This document shows, in pieces, positions 45,776 to 53,939 of a DNA stretch of 59,432 nucleotides. The stretch is taken from positions 1 through 59,432 of the forward strand of contig NZ_JAJOMA010000035.1 in NCBI RefSeq assembly GCF_021129235.1. The letters are read 5' to 3'. The position numbers and the translations under genes are program-made. Under the pieces are notes generated by a model that did not search any database, had not been told where the DNA came from, and worked only from the letters and a program-made list of their open reading frames with translations. The stretch comes from Kineosporia mesophila (GTDB lineage Bacteria; Actinomycetota; Actinomycetes; Actinomycetales; Kineosporiaceae). Numbering within the stretch: position 1 is the stretch's first letter; the number at the start of each line of letters is the position of its first letter.

Positions 45776-47332
45776 GTGAACGGCGCTCAGGCACTTCTGC
45801 GGACTCTGATCGACAACGACGTCCGGGTGTGTTTCGCCAATCCCGGAACCTCAGAGATGCACCTGGTCGCGGCCCTGGACTCGTTCCCGGCCATGCGCGC
45901 GGTGCTGTGCCTCTTCGAGGGCGTGGCCACCGGCGCGGCCGACGGGTACGGCCGGATGAACGACTCCCCGGCCGCCACCCTGCTGCACCTCGGTCCGGGT
46001 CTGGGCAACGGGCTGGCCAACCTGCACAACGCCCGCCGGGCCGGCACCGCCGTGCTGAACATCGTCGGCGATCACGCCGCCAGTCATCAGAGTCTGGACT
46101 CGCCCCTGCAGTCGGACATCGCATCGGTGGCCGGCACCGTGTCCTCCTGGGTGGGCCGACCGACCCGGGTGAGCGAGCTGGGGCCGGCCGTGGTCCAGGC
46201 GCTTGAGGTGGGCGGGGTGACGACGCTGATCGTCCCCGCGGACGTGTCCTGGTCCGACGGCGCCGAACCGGCCGGACGGGCGCCGGCCGCACCCATCAGG
46301 CCACCGAACGGCCGTGACCTGAGCGAGCTCCCGGCTGGCGGGGAGCCGGCGGCCTGGATCCTGGACGGCTCGGCGCTGACCGAGGCGGGCCTGCGCGCCG
46401 CCGACCGGATCGCCCAGGTCACCGGTGCGCGGATGTTCTGCCCCACCTGGCCGGCCCGGCAGCGGCGCGGAGTGGGAGTTCCCACCGTGACGCCACTCAG
46501 CTACCGGGCCGAGGGCGTCCGTGAACAGTTCGCCGGCATCCAGCACCTGGTTCTGGTCGGGGCCCGGCCTCCGGTGACCTCCTTCGCCTACCCGGGCCAG
46601 GAGGGGCGCCTGACGCCGTCCGGCGTGCGGGAGCACCACCTCGAGGGCGGCGCTGCCGCTCTGACCGCCCTGGCCGACCGCATCGCTCCCGGCGTCGAGC
46701 CCCGGGTGAGCCCGGCCCTGCCCGCCGATGCCCCGAGCGGGCCCCTGGACGCGGACAACTGGGCTCTCGTGGTCAGCGCCCTCCTGCCCGAGGACGCGAT
46801 CGTCGTCGACGAGGCCATCACGTCCGGAATGACGGTCAGCGCGCGGGCTTTCGGTGGTGCCCCGGCCCACGACGTGCTCGGTCTGGTCGGGCTGGCCATC
46901 GGGCAGGGCCTGCCGCTGGCCGCCGGTGCCGCCATCGCCCGGCCGGACCGTCCGGTGGTCTGCCTGGAGGCGGACGGAAGCGCGATGTACACCCTCTCCG
47001 CCCTGTGGACCCATGCGCGGGAAAACCTGGACATCACCACGATCATCCTCAACAACCGCGCCTACGCCATCCTGCGCGCCGAACTGACGCGGGTCGGGGC
47101 CGACGCGGCCGGGCCCAGTACTGCGTCCATGATGAACCTCGACGGCCCCGACCTGGACTTCGTCTCCCTCAGCGAGGGCATGGGCGTACCGGCTACCCGG
47201 GCCACGACCGTGGCGGAACTGGCCGCCCAGTTCAAGGCCGCGACGGCGAGCCCCGGCCCTCACCTGATCGAGGCAATCCTGACCGGTGAACACGTCCAGG
47301 ACGTCCAGACGCCGATCGAGCCTCTTGCCTGA
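45776..47332 (+). CDS. Thiamine-diphosphate enzyme, acetolactate-synthase large-subunit-like
   Basis: A 518-residue ThDP-dependent enzyme. The N-terminal domain has CFANPGTSEMH near residue 22 and the cofactor-activating Glu in LFEGVATGAADGYGR near 50. The C-terminal domain has the Mg/ThDP motif LEADGSAMYTLSALW...NNRAY near 400. It resembles the acetolactate-synthase/benzoylformate-decarboxylase-like group that starts MNGAQAL. No small subunit or branched-chain biosynthesis gene is nearby, so a decarboxylase or carboligase role is as likely. GTG 45776 is chosen by family alignment; the AGGAG before it is too close, so initiation may be unusual. Confidence 0.85.
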   Translation: MNGAQALLRTLIDNDVRVCFANPGTSEMHLVAALDSFPAMRAVLCLFEGVATGAADGYGRMNDSPAATLLHLGPGLGNGLANLHNARRAGTAVLNIVGDHAASHQSLDSPLQSDIASVAGTVSSWVGRPTRVSELGPAVVQALEVGGVTTLIVPADVSWSDGAEPAGRAPAAPIRPPNGRDLSELPAGGEPAAWILDGSALTEAGLRAADRIAQVTGARMFCPTWPARQRRGVGVPTVTPLSYRAEGVREQFAGIQHLVLVGARPPVTSFAYPGQEGRLTPSGVREHHLEGGAAALTALADRIAPGVEPRVSPALPADAPSGPLDADNWALVVSALLPEDAIVVDEAITSGMTVSARAFGGAPAHDVLGLVGLAIGQGLPLAAGAAIARPDRPVVCLEADGSAMYTLSALWTHARENLDITTIILNNRAYAILRAELTRVGADAAGPSTASMMNLDGPDLDFVSLSEGMGVPATRATTVAELAAQFKAATASPGPHLIEAILTGEHVQDVQTPIEPLA

Positions 47333-47699
47333 CGAGGGGAGAGATGCAGCCGGCGCCGCCGCAGCTGCCGGTCTGGGGATCGATGACCGAGACGTTTCCC
47401 TCTCGCCGGAAGGGCCGGTCCCAGCGCAGGGCGTTCAGCGTTCCCCGGGGCGCTTGCGCGTGTATCACCCGCACGGGGTGCACTATCCCGCCGATGCGTA
47501 GTTCCGTGTTCTTGACCGGACAGGCCCGGATCAGCTGGTGCGGGGAGATGACGGCGAACGTGCTCGTGACGGGTGATCGCTGTCCTGTACTACGTCACGG
47601 GCACGATGTTCGGGCAGCTGGGGTCATGTGAGCTCTCACGACGTCCAGCGCCCGACCCGGCGGAACGGTGGTGTTTCGCCGGGTCGGGTGGGGCACGGG
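47333..47699. other. Intergenic region between convergent genes
   Basis: A minus frame (about 47380-47483, VRVIHAQAPRGTLNALRWDR) and a plus frame are both open, but neither has a start with a ribosome site or a recognisable domain. Apart from the terminator at 47651-47688 I see nothing certain. Confidence 0.4.
47651..47688. terminator. 12-bp-stem hairpin terminator
   Basis: CCCGACCCGGCG and its exact complement 47677-47688 enclose a 14-base loop. It lies 12 bp after the stop of the PadR-linked membrane protein and can also stop plus-strand transcription. Confidence 0.7.
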
Positions 47700-48536
47700 C
47701 TATCTGGGCGTCGTTGATGAGCGCGGACTGACGTTGCCCGCCGATCGCAGGAGGAATGCGAGGCCGACCACGGCGAGGCCCATCGCGGGATGCAGGAGGG
47801 ACTGGCTCACGCTGGAGGTTCCCAGGGTGAAGTACGTGACGGTCCAATAGCCGGCCAGCACGAAACAGACGGGAACGGCCGCCAGAGCGAACCTGACCTC
47901 ACAGGCAGCGACGAGAAGGGTTGTCGCCAGGGTTATTCCGATGGCGATCCCGAACAGCGGAAACGGCAGGAGCATGGCGGCCCCGAGCATCAAGGGAACG
48001 AGCATCCATCCCCAGGACACCGTGGGGGCCGGTCGTCTCCGCAGGGCCAACCACGCCAGGCCGGCGACGGCCGGCGTGTCGAGCCAGATCAGCAGAATGA
48101 TCGGGGAGGCGGTGGCGAGGAGCAGCGGGTACGAGAACGGAGCGAGCAGGAGAGCCGCACCTGGGTGGCCTCGGAGCAGGAGGGCGAACTTCGACAGTGA
48201 CAGCAGCGTCGCCAGCGGAAACGTCCAAGGTGGCAACCCCGCACCCAGCATCACCGGATCCAGTGCGATGGCGATGCTGCTCATCAGGCTGACACCTAGC
48301 AGCAGGAGAGCAGCCAGACAGGCTGCGGAGTCGAAGGTGGCCGCACGGGGACGCGACCGATCTTCCAGTCGGCGTTGATGAAAGCCGCCCAGCAGCAGTC
48401 CCGTGACCTCGCGGGGGAGGACGCGCCCCTGACTGGAGAATGCCAGGGTGGCGAGCAGTTCGTTGCCGTGAGCGGCCGCCCAGGCTCGGGGGTACGCGCG
48501 CAGGAGTGCCGGGTAGATCCGGTCGGCGGCGCTCAT
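47700..48536 (-). CDS. Hypothetical polytopic membrane protein in PadR operon
   Basis: A 278-residue protein with a soluble N-terminus of about 65 residues (IYPALLRAYPRAWAAAHGNELL) and about seven hydrophobic helices after it. The N-terminal motif is common in actinobacterial membrane proteins encoded beside PadR regulators. Its start overlaps the PadR stop (ATGA), so it is the regulator's cognate partner. Function is unknown; export or envelope stress is a guess from context. Confidence 0.75.
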   Translation of the reverse strand: MSAADRIYPALLRAYPRAWAAAHGNELLATLAFSSQGRVLPREVTGLLLGGFHQRRLEDRSRPRAATFDSAACLAALLLLGVSLMSSIAIALDPVMLGAGLPPWTFPLATLLSLSKFALLLRGHPGAALLLAPFSYPLLLATASPIILLIWLDTPAVAGLAWLALRRRPAPTVSWGWMLVPLMLGAAMLLPFPLFGIAIGITLATTLLVAACEVRFALAAVPVCFVLAGYWTVTYFTLGTSSVSQSLLHPAMGLAVVGLAFLLRSAGNVSPRSSTTPR

Positions 48537-48865
48537 GCCGGCGACACCCGGACGATGCTGGTGCGGGCCATGACGACTCGCGCAGCCGCCTCCAGGCGTT
48601 CGGCTTCCGCAGTGACGGCAGTCAGCCCGGTGGGCGTCAGCGAGTATGCGCGTCGGGGTCGGCCCTCGACGACCTCTTCCGCACCGGGCAGCAGGAGACC
48701 GTCAGCGGTCAGCCGTTCCAGCGCGCCGTAGAGGGTGCCGGTGGACAGGCGCACGCGTCCGTCGGAAAGTTCGAGGACCTGTTTGAGGATCGCGTAGCCG
48801 TGCAGAGGGCCGTCGATCAGGGCAGCCAGGACGAAATAGCTTGGTTCCCGCAGCGGTCTCGACAT
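48533..48865 (-). CDS. PadR-family transcriptional regulator
   Basis: A 110-residue winged-helix protein: YFVLAALIDGPLHGYAILKQV, then RLSTGTLYGALERLTADGLL and the wing RPRRAYSLTPTG, with a C-terminal dimerisation helix. This is the compact PadR type. The ATG at 48865 begins MSRPLREPSYF, as in homologues; upstream codons are spurious. It is co-transcribed with the membrane protein and likely represses its own operon. Confidence 0.9.
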   Translation of the reverse strand: MSRPLREPSYFVLAALIDGPLHGYAILKQVLELSDGRVRLSTGTLYGALERLTADGLLLPGAEEVVEGRPRRAYSLTPTGLTAVTAEAERLEAAARVVMARTSIVRVSPA

Positions 48866-48869
48866 GCCC

Positions 48870-48897
48870 CGACTATATGTCGCTTTACGACGTGTCG
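48870..48897. promoter_or_regulatory. CGAC/GTCG inverted repeats before the PadR gene
   Basis: CGAC-TATAT-GTCG (48870-48882) and CGAC-GT-GTCG (48888-48897) lie just upstream of the PadR start, with a further ATATAT nearby. They are candidate PadR autoregulatory sites. Confidence 0.4.
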
Positions 48898-49221
48898 GCA
48901 ACCGATATATGGGGACGTCGGTGTCAGGAGCCGGAAAGCTCTCCGTGCTTGCTCGCTGATCTCCCTCGCAGGGACGGTGGGGGCCCGCCCCCCGCTGAGG
49001 GGGAGGGCCACCGGAGGTGTGCCGATGTTCAGCACTTCTCGGCGACAGCGTCCTCACCAGGGAAACGGAACCCCCACCACATCATGGCTACATCAGGCCG
49101 TACCAGCAGGGGCGAAACGCGCCCTGAGCGAATCTGTCCGGCCGGGCCCGAGCCGCAGAAGCACGGAAACAAGGTTCGGCCCGGCGGGCGGGTCCGCAAC
49201 GGTGGGCCCAAGGCCGTCAGG
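48898..49221. other. Intergenic region between ABC operon end and PadR promoter
   Basis: No gene is supported. A near-perfect hairpin (arms 49141-49154 and 49173-49185, GCCGGGCC core) begins 37 bp after the permease stop and is the probable terminator of the sugar-importer operon. Confidence 0.5.
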
Positions 49222-50235
49222 TCAGCGACTTTCGGCGCCCCCACGCCTCAGCAACAGCATGTTGATCAGCACGGCCCCCACGATCAACCCACCCCGCACC
49301 ACATCCTGCACGTACGAGTTCACGCCCAGAATCACCAGTCCGTTACCGATCACGGTAATGAACAGAACCCCTAGCAGCGTCCCCAGCAAGGAACCCCGGC
49401 CACCCGACAGCGAGGTCCCACCCACCACGACAGCCGCGATGACCGAGAACTCAAGTCCCACAGCCGCACTACTGCTCCCGGACGCCAGCCGAGCGGCGAA
49501 GACAACACCGAGCAGCGCCGCCGACAGTCCGCTGACGGCGAAAATGAGGATCCGCACCCGTGAAACGTTGATGCCGGTCAGCATGGCCGCCCGGGCATTG
49601 CCGCCGACAGCGAAGACAGAACGGCCGAAGGTGGTGCGGCGGGAGATGAAGGCGAAGATCACGAACAGGACGAGCATGAGGATGGCGGCGGTGGGGACCT
49701 GTCCGATCTTGCCGCCCAGGGTGTCCAGGAAGGAGTTGGTCTCGATCGGGACCGGCAGGGAGTTGGTCATGAACTGGGCGAGCCCCCGCAGCGCGCTGTA
49801 CAGGCCCAGGGTGACGATGAAGGAAGGGACGCCGAAGCGGGCGCGTACCCAGCCGCCGAGGGCGCCTACGAGCATCCCTCCGACCAGGGTCAGCACGATG
49901 GCCAGCCACAGCGGCAGGCTCCAGCGGCCGTCCAGCTCGGCCAGGATGACGCTCCAGAACGCCACTGCCGAACCGACACTCAGATCAATTTCGCCGGCCA
50001 CGATGACCAGGGTTCCGGCCCAGGCGACGATGCCGACCAGGGCCGCGTCGCCCAGGATCGCCCACATGTTCGCGGTGGTGGCGAAATTCTCGGCAGTGAA
50101 GCTGAGCACGATGATCAGCAGGATCAGCGCGGCGGCCAGGCCGGCCTCGTTCAATTGCTGGGTACTCAGGTGCACGCCACCCGAAAAGCGGGAGCGACGG
50201 CTGGGCGGGGACTGGGTCTGTACTGCACTCACCAT
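49222..50235 (-). CDS. Sugar ABC transporter permease, RbsC-like
   Basis: A 337-residue permease of the ribose/xylose/galactose class with 8-10 membrane helices. Family segments are VAGEIDLSVGSAVAFWSVI near residue 85, RARFGVPSFIVTLG near 130, FAVGGNARAAMLTGINVSRVR near 225 and VVGGTSLSGGRGSLLGTLLG near 285. The start is ATG 50235 or the next codon GTG, which has better spacing to AAGGAG. It is third in the operon, 13 bp after the ATPase gene. Confidence 0.92.
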   Translation of the reverse strand: MVSAVQTQSPPSRRSRFSGGVHLSTQQLNEAGLAAALILLIIVLSFTAENFATTANMWAILGDAALVGIVAWAGTLVIVAGEIDLSVGSAVAFWSVILAELDGRWSLPLWLAIVLTLVGGMLVGALGGWVRARFGVPSFIVTLGLYSALRGLAQFMTNSLPVPIETNSFLDTLGGKIGQVPTAAILMLVLFVIFAFISRRTTFGRSVFAVGGNARAAMLTGINVSRVRILIFAVSGLSAALLGVVFAARLASGSSSAAVGLEFSVIAAVVVGGTSLSGGRGSLLGTLLGVLFITVIGNGLVILGVNSYVQDVVRGGLIVGAVLINMLLLRRGGAESR

Positions 50236-50248
50236 GACTCCTTGAAGA

Positions 50249-51757
50249 TCAGTGCTCGGCAATGGCCGCGAGCAGAAGCGTTTCGGTCTCGATGGCCGGG
50301 GCCGCCTGCTCGGCCACGATCCGGCCACCGGCCAGCACGACCGCCCGATCGCACACCAGGTTCAGCTCGTCCATCTCGCTGGAGACGAACACCACGGCCG
50401 TGCCGGCGGCGGCCAGTTCCCGCAGCAGCTCGTAGATCTGGGCTTTGGCCTGGACATCGACGCCGCGGGTGGGTTCGTCCAGCAGCAACAACCGGCTGCC
50501 GGCGTGCAGCCAGCGCCCGATCACGATTTTCTGCTGGTTGCCGCCACTGAGATGACCGATGGGGGTGCGCGGGTCGCGGGTGCGCACGGACATGCTGGCG
50601 ATCGCCCTCTGAGCCGCGATCAGCAGCTGCTGGGGTTTGATCACTCCGAAGCGGGAGACCTTGCCCCAGTCGGTCAGGACCAGGTTCTCGTCCACGCCGA
50701 GTTCGGGGATGATGCCGTCGTTCTTGCGGTCCTCGGGGGTGATGCCCACACCAAGCTTCTTGGCGTGGGTGAAACCCTTTCCGTCGATGCGCTTGCCCTC
50801 GAACTCCACCGTGCCGGAGTCTGGTTCGCGAAGCCCCGCCATGACCTGCAGCAGCTCGGTGCGGCCCGAGCCCAGGACTCCGGCCAGGCCCAGCACCTCC
50901 CCGGCGCGCACCTCGAAGGTGACCCCGGCCAGCTTGGGGGCCACGGCGACCTCGCGCACGGTCATCAGGACCGGCCCGGCCTCGCGGCGCCCGGCCGCCT
51001 CGCTCACGGCGGGGGTCTCGGCGCCGCTCTCACCGACCATCATGGCCACCACCTGGCGGGAGGTCAGATTGGCCATCGGGAGGGTGTCGATCACGCGGCC
51101 GTCGCGCATCACCGTGGCGGTGTCGGCGATACGGCGGATCTCGGCCAGGCGGTGGCTGACGTAGACGACCGCCACGCCGCTGGAGCGGATGGTCTCCACG
51201 ACGGTCAGCACCCGGTCCACTTCGGCTGCGGCCAGGGAGCTGGTGGGCTCGTCCAGGATCAGCAGGGTGGGGTCGTTGGCCAGGGCCCGGGCGATCTCGA
51301 CCATCTGCTGGTCGGCGATGCTCAGCTCGCCGACCAGGCGGCGCGGGTGCAGGTCCAGTCCCAGGCGGTGCAGCGCCGCCTGGGACTCGTCCTCCATCCG
51401 CCGCTGGTCGATCTGCCCGTTGCGCTTGGGCCAGGCGCCCATGAACAGGTTCTCGGCCAGCGTCATCTCCGGGATCAGGGTGAGTTCCTGATAAACGGTC
51501 ATCACCCCCAGCCGCTGGGCGAGCTGGACGTCCGGGCCCTGCAGGCGGGTGCCGCCCAGGGTGACGCTGCCCTCGTCCGGGGCTTCGACCCCGGCCAGCA
51601 GCCGGATCACCGTGGACTTACCGGCCCCGTTCTTGCCCAGCAGTGCCCGGACCTCACCGCGGGCGATGGACAGATCGACTCCCGACAGCGCCTGCACGGC
51701 GCCGTACTGCTTGCTCGCCCCGCTGATCGTGGCGATCGCCGTACCCGGCTCGGTCAT
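50249..51757 (-). CDS. Sugar ABC transporter double ATPase, RbsA-like
   Basis: A 502-residue protein made of two ATPase modules. The first has Walker A GKNGAGKST (41-49), signature LSIADQQMVEIARAL near 148 and LLILDEPTSSL. The second has the family's degenerate P-loop GVLGSGRTELL near 291, but an intact signature LSGGNQQKIVIGRWL near 408 and LLLLDEPTRGVD. Such fused ATPases drive import of monosaccharides (ribose, xylose, galactose) or polyols. It lies between binding-protein and permease genes. Confidence 0.93.
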   Translation of the reverse strand: MTEPGTAIATISGASKQYGAVQALSGVDLSIARGEVRALLGKNGAGKSTVIRLLAGVEAPDEGSVTLGGTRLQGPDVQLAQRLGVMTVYQELTLIPEMTLAENLFMGAWPKRNGQIDQRRMEDESQAALHRLGLDLHPRRLVGELSIADQQMVEIARALANDPTLLILDEPTSSLAAAEVDRVLTVVETIRSSGVAVVYVSHRLAEIRRIADTATVMRDGRVIDTLPMANLTSRQVVAMMVGESGAETPAVSEAAGRREAGPVLMTVREVAVAPKLAGVTFEVRAGEVLGLAGVLGSGRTELLQVMAGLREPDSGTVEFEGKRIDGKGFTHAKKLGVGITPEDRKNDGIIPELGVDENLVLTDWGKVSRFGVIKPQQLLIAAQRAIASMSVRTRDPRTPIGHLSGGNQQKIVIGRWLHAGSRLLLLDEPTRGVDVQAKAQIYELLRELAAAGTAVVFVSSEMDELNLVCDRAVVLAGGRIVAEQAAPAIETETLLLAAIAEH

Positions 51758-51819
51758 GACTACTCCGTCTTCCGCGGTCGAGCTGGTCTGATCGTCGAAA
51801 AGGCTCTCTGCAGGCAGTC

Positions 51820-52830
51820 TTACGGGATGCCGTCGGCGTGAGCGGTCAGCCAGTCGGCCGCTGTCCGGGGCGAGTACAGGTCGACCTGTACCGGCACGAC
51901 GACCTCGGCCGGCTTCTTGCCCTCCACCGCGTCCAGGGCGGCCTTGACCGCGGCCTTGCCCATGGTCTGCCCGCCGATGTCGACCTGGGCCTTCAGCACC
52001 GAGCCGTCCTTCAGGGCGTTGGCGATGTCCGTGGTCATGTCGCCACCGAAAACCACCGTCTTGCCCACGCGGTCGGCGTTCTGGACCGCCTTGATCGCGC
52101 CCACGGTGGCGTCGCCGTACTCACCCATGAAGCCGTCCAGGTCCGGGTGGGCGGTGAGGATGTTCTGCGCCGCGGTCAGCGAAGCCGACGCGTCGCCGCC
52201 CTTCTGGTTGGCCACGATCGTGTAGGCGGGCAGTTTTTCCTTCATCGCCTTGTCGAAACCGGCGCGGCGCTGCACGCAGACCTCCAGGAACTCGCAGTCG
52301 ACCACGCCGATCCTGGGTGCGTCGATCTTTGCGCTCTGGAAGTACTCGGCCGCGGCCGTGCCCAGCTGGTAGCCGAACTCCTCGGGGTCGCCGAGGGTGT
52401 ACGCGGTCACGTACTTGCCCAGGTCCGGCTCGGTGATGCAGGTGTTGTAACAGATCACCGGGATGTCGGCCTGAGAGGCCGCGCGGATGGCCGGGACCGA
52501 GGCGGTGGCGCTGGAGGCGGACAGCATGATGGCATCGACCTGCTGGGCCACCAGGTTCGTCATGAACGTCGACTCTTTGCTGGCGTCGTCCTGGGCGTTG
52601 GTCTCCACGACCTTGATGTTGGTGCCGGCCTCGGCTGCACCGTCGTCGATGCCCTTCTTGACCCCACCGTAGAAACCCTGGGTGTCCAGGTAGATCACAC
52701 CGAGCTTGACGCTGTCGCCGCCCGAGCCGCCGGCGCCGGATTCCGAGTCGCTGCCGCAGGCCGCCAAGCTCGCCGCGAGAGCTAAGCAAGCTCCTAGTAC
52801 GGCAGCAGATCTCCATTGAAATGCGGGCAC
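51820..52830 (-). CDS. Sugar ABC transporter substrate-binding lipoprotein, RbsB-like
   Basis: A 336-residue periplasmic-binding-protein fold. The signal peptide ends in the lipobox SLAAC (Cys25) followed by a Gly/Ser linker. The mature domain starts KLGVIYLDTQGFYGGVKKGIDDGAAEAG and shows MLSASSATASVPAIRAASQADIPVI and GEYGDATVGAIKAV, typical of pentose/hexose-binding proteins. An extra Cys-containing stretch (CYNTCITEPD, DCEFLEVC) is unusual and might form disulfides. GTG 52830 is fixed by GGAGG five bases upstream. First gene of the importer operon. Confidence 0.92.
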   Translation of the reverse strand: MPAFQWRSAAVLGACLALAASLAACGSDSESGAGGSGGDSVKLGVIYLDTQGFYGGVKKGIDDGAAEAGTNIKVVETNAQDDASKESTFMTNLVAQQVDAIMLSASSATASVPAIRAASQADIPVICYNTCITEPDLGKYVTAYTLGDPEEFGYQLGTAAAEYFQSAKIDAPRIGVVDCEFLEVCVQRRAGFDKAMKEKLPAYTIVANQKGGDASASLTAAQNILTAHPDLDGFMGEYGDATVGAIKAVQNADRVGKTVVFGGDMTTDIANALKDGSVLKAQVDIGGQTMGKAAVKAALDAVEGKKPAEVVVPVQVDLYSPRTAADWLTAHADGIP

Positions 52831-52914
52831 TTCGACCTCCTGGGCTGGTACGTCCGCGTCGTCGCGGTCACGTCGTCGTGCGGCCAGGCTGTCAGGCCCG
52901 CAAGGGACACCCCT

Positions 52915-52954
52915 ATGGCAGCAACGACTATGCACATGGAGAAATCCACGATGC
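52915..52954. promoter_or_regulatory. Shared 40-bp element, copy B (upstream of sugar importer)
   Basis: Read on the minus strand (toward the importer), this element has 32 of 40 bases in common with copy A at 53865-53904. The core is CTCCATGTG-N3-AGTCGTTG (with A fixed in the middle of N3). It begins 84 bp upstream of the binding-protein start and just beyond the araC stop. I propose it is the AraC-binding site of the importer promoter. Confidence 0.6.
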
Positions 52955-52977
52955 CGGCCGGAACCGGGGGCGAAAGA

Positions 52978-53868
52978 TCACCCCTTGGCGCGGGCCCGAT
53001 GCTCCGAGGGTGTCATCCCGTGCACGGACCGGAACTGCCGGGAGAAGTACAGCGGGTCGCCGTATCCGACATTCCGGGCGATGACCGATACGGGGATCTC
53101 GGTCGTGTCCAGCAGCTGACGGCTTTTCATCATCCGCAGACGAGTCTGGTATTCGTGTGGGCCGCAGCCGACCGCCTTTCGGAAGATTGCGGACAGATGG
53201 GATGGTGAAAGGCCGGCATGTTCGGCCAGTTCGGCCACGCTGACCTTCTGGGTGAAGCGTTGCTGCAGGTACTCCATGGTCAGCTGAACGGCGTCCGGGC
53301 GGCCCGGGGACAGGCCCGAAGCCGCCGTGGACAGCAACGCCAGCAGGTGCCAGCCGGCCCCGGCCGCCAGTTGCAGCGTGGCCATCGAGTCGTCGCGTTC
53401 CATCCCGCGCAACGCCTCCTCCACCAGGGCGACGGCCCGCGGCAGATCGGTCACCGTGACCACCGGGTTCTGGGCGCTGGCGCCGTTGGCCTCGACCAGC
53501 GCGCCCACGTCGTCCCCCCGCAGATGCATCCACCAGACGGTCCAGGGGGAGTCCTCGGCCGATCCGTAGCGGTGCGGCGTTCCGGCCGGGATGACCAGGG
53601 CGTGGCCGGGGTGCACGGCGTGGGAGCCGCCGGGCAGTTCGCACCAGCCGTAGCCGTCCACGCACAGGATGAGGATGGTCTCGGCGCAACCGGTGGGGCG
53701 GGTACGCAGGTGATCGGCCGCGGAAGGGAAGTACCCGCAATCGGTCACCAGCAGCCGGGAGGTGACGGGCTGCTCCAGGGCGCTGACCACCCGCGGGCGG
53801 GGCAGCACGCTGATCCGCTCGCCGGGAAAGCCGGACCTGAGAGCCACCACCGAACTGTAGCCAGGCAT
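52978..53868 (-). CDS. AraC-family regulator of the sugar locus
   Basis: A 296-residue regulator. The N-terminal cupin-like arm binds the effector (PGHALVIPAGTPHRYGS near residue 80). The C-terminal domain has the two helix-turn-helix units AELAEHAGLSPSHLSAIFRK near 212 and IARNVGYGDPLYFSRQFRSV near 260. This layout is shared with sugar-responsive activators such as RhaS, XylR and MsmR. ATG 53868 is fixed by GGAGG eight bases upstream. It sits between the importer operon and the divergent catabolic operon. A copy of a 40-bp element lies on each side of it. Confidence 0.9.
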   Translation of the reverse strand: MPGYSSVVALRSGFPGERISVLPRPRVVSALEQPVTSRLLVTDCGYFPSAADHLRTRPTGCAETILILCVDGYGWCELPGGSHAVHPGHALVIPAGTPHRYGSAEDSPWTVWWMHLRGDDVGALVEANGASAQNPVVTVTDLPRAVALVEEALRGMERDDSMATLQLAAGAGWHLLALLSTAASGLSPGRPDAVQLTMEYLQQRFTQKVSVAELAEHAGLSPSHLSAIFRKAVGCGPHEYQTRLRMMKSRQLLDTTEIPVSVIARNVGYGDPLYFSRQFRSVHGMTPSEHRARAKG

Positions 53869-53904
53869 CGCGGTTTCCTCCATGTGAACAGTCGTTGGGG
53901 GCAT
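53865..53904. promoter_or_regulatory. Shared 40-bp element, copy A (upstream of DUF5107 operon)
   Basis: On the plus strand it reads GCATCG...CTCCATGTGAACAGTCG..., ends 35 bp before the DUF5107-TPR start and overlaps the araC ribosome site and start codon. The matching copy B, in the same orientation relative to its own target, precedes the importer operon. Position suggests co-regulation of both operons, with AraC repressing itself. Confidence 0.6.
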
Positions 53905-53939
53905 GGGTCGGGGCCGCCGGTGTTCATAGCCTCGCTGTC

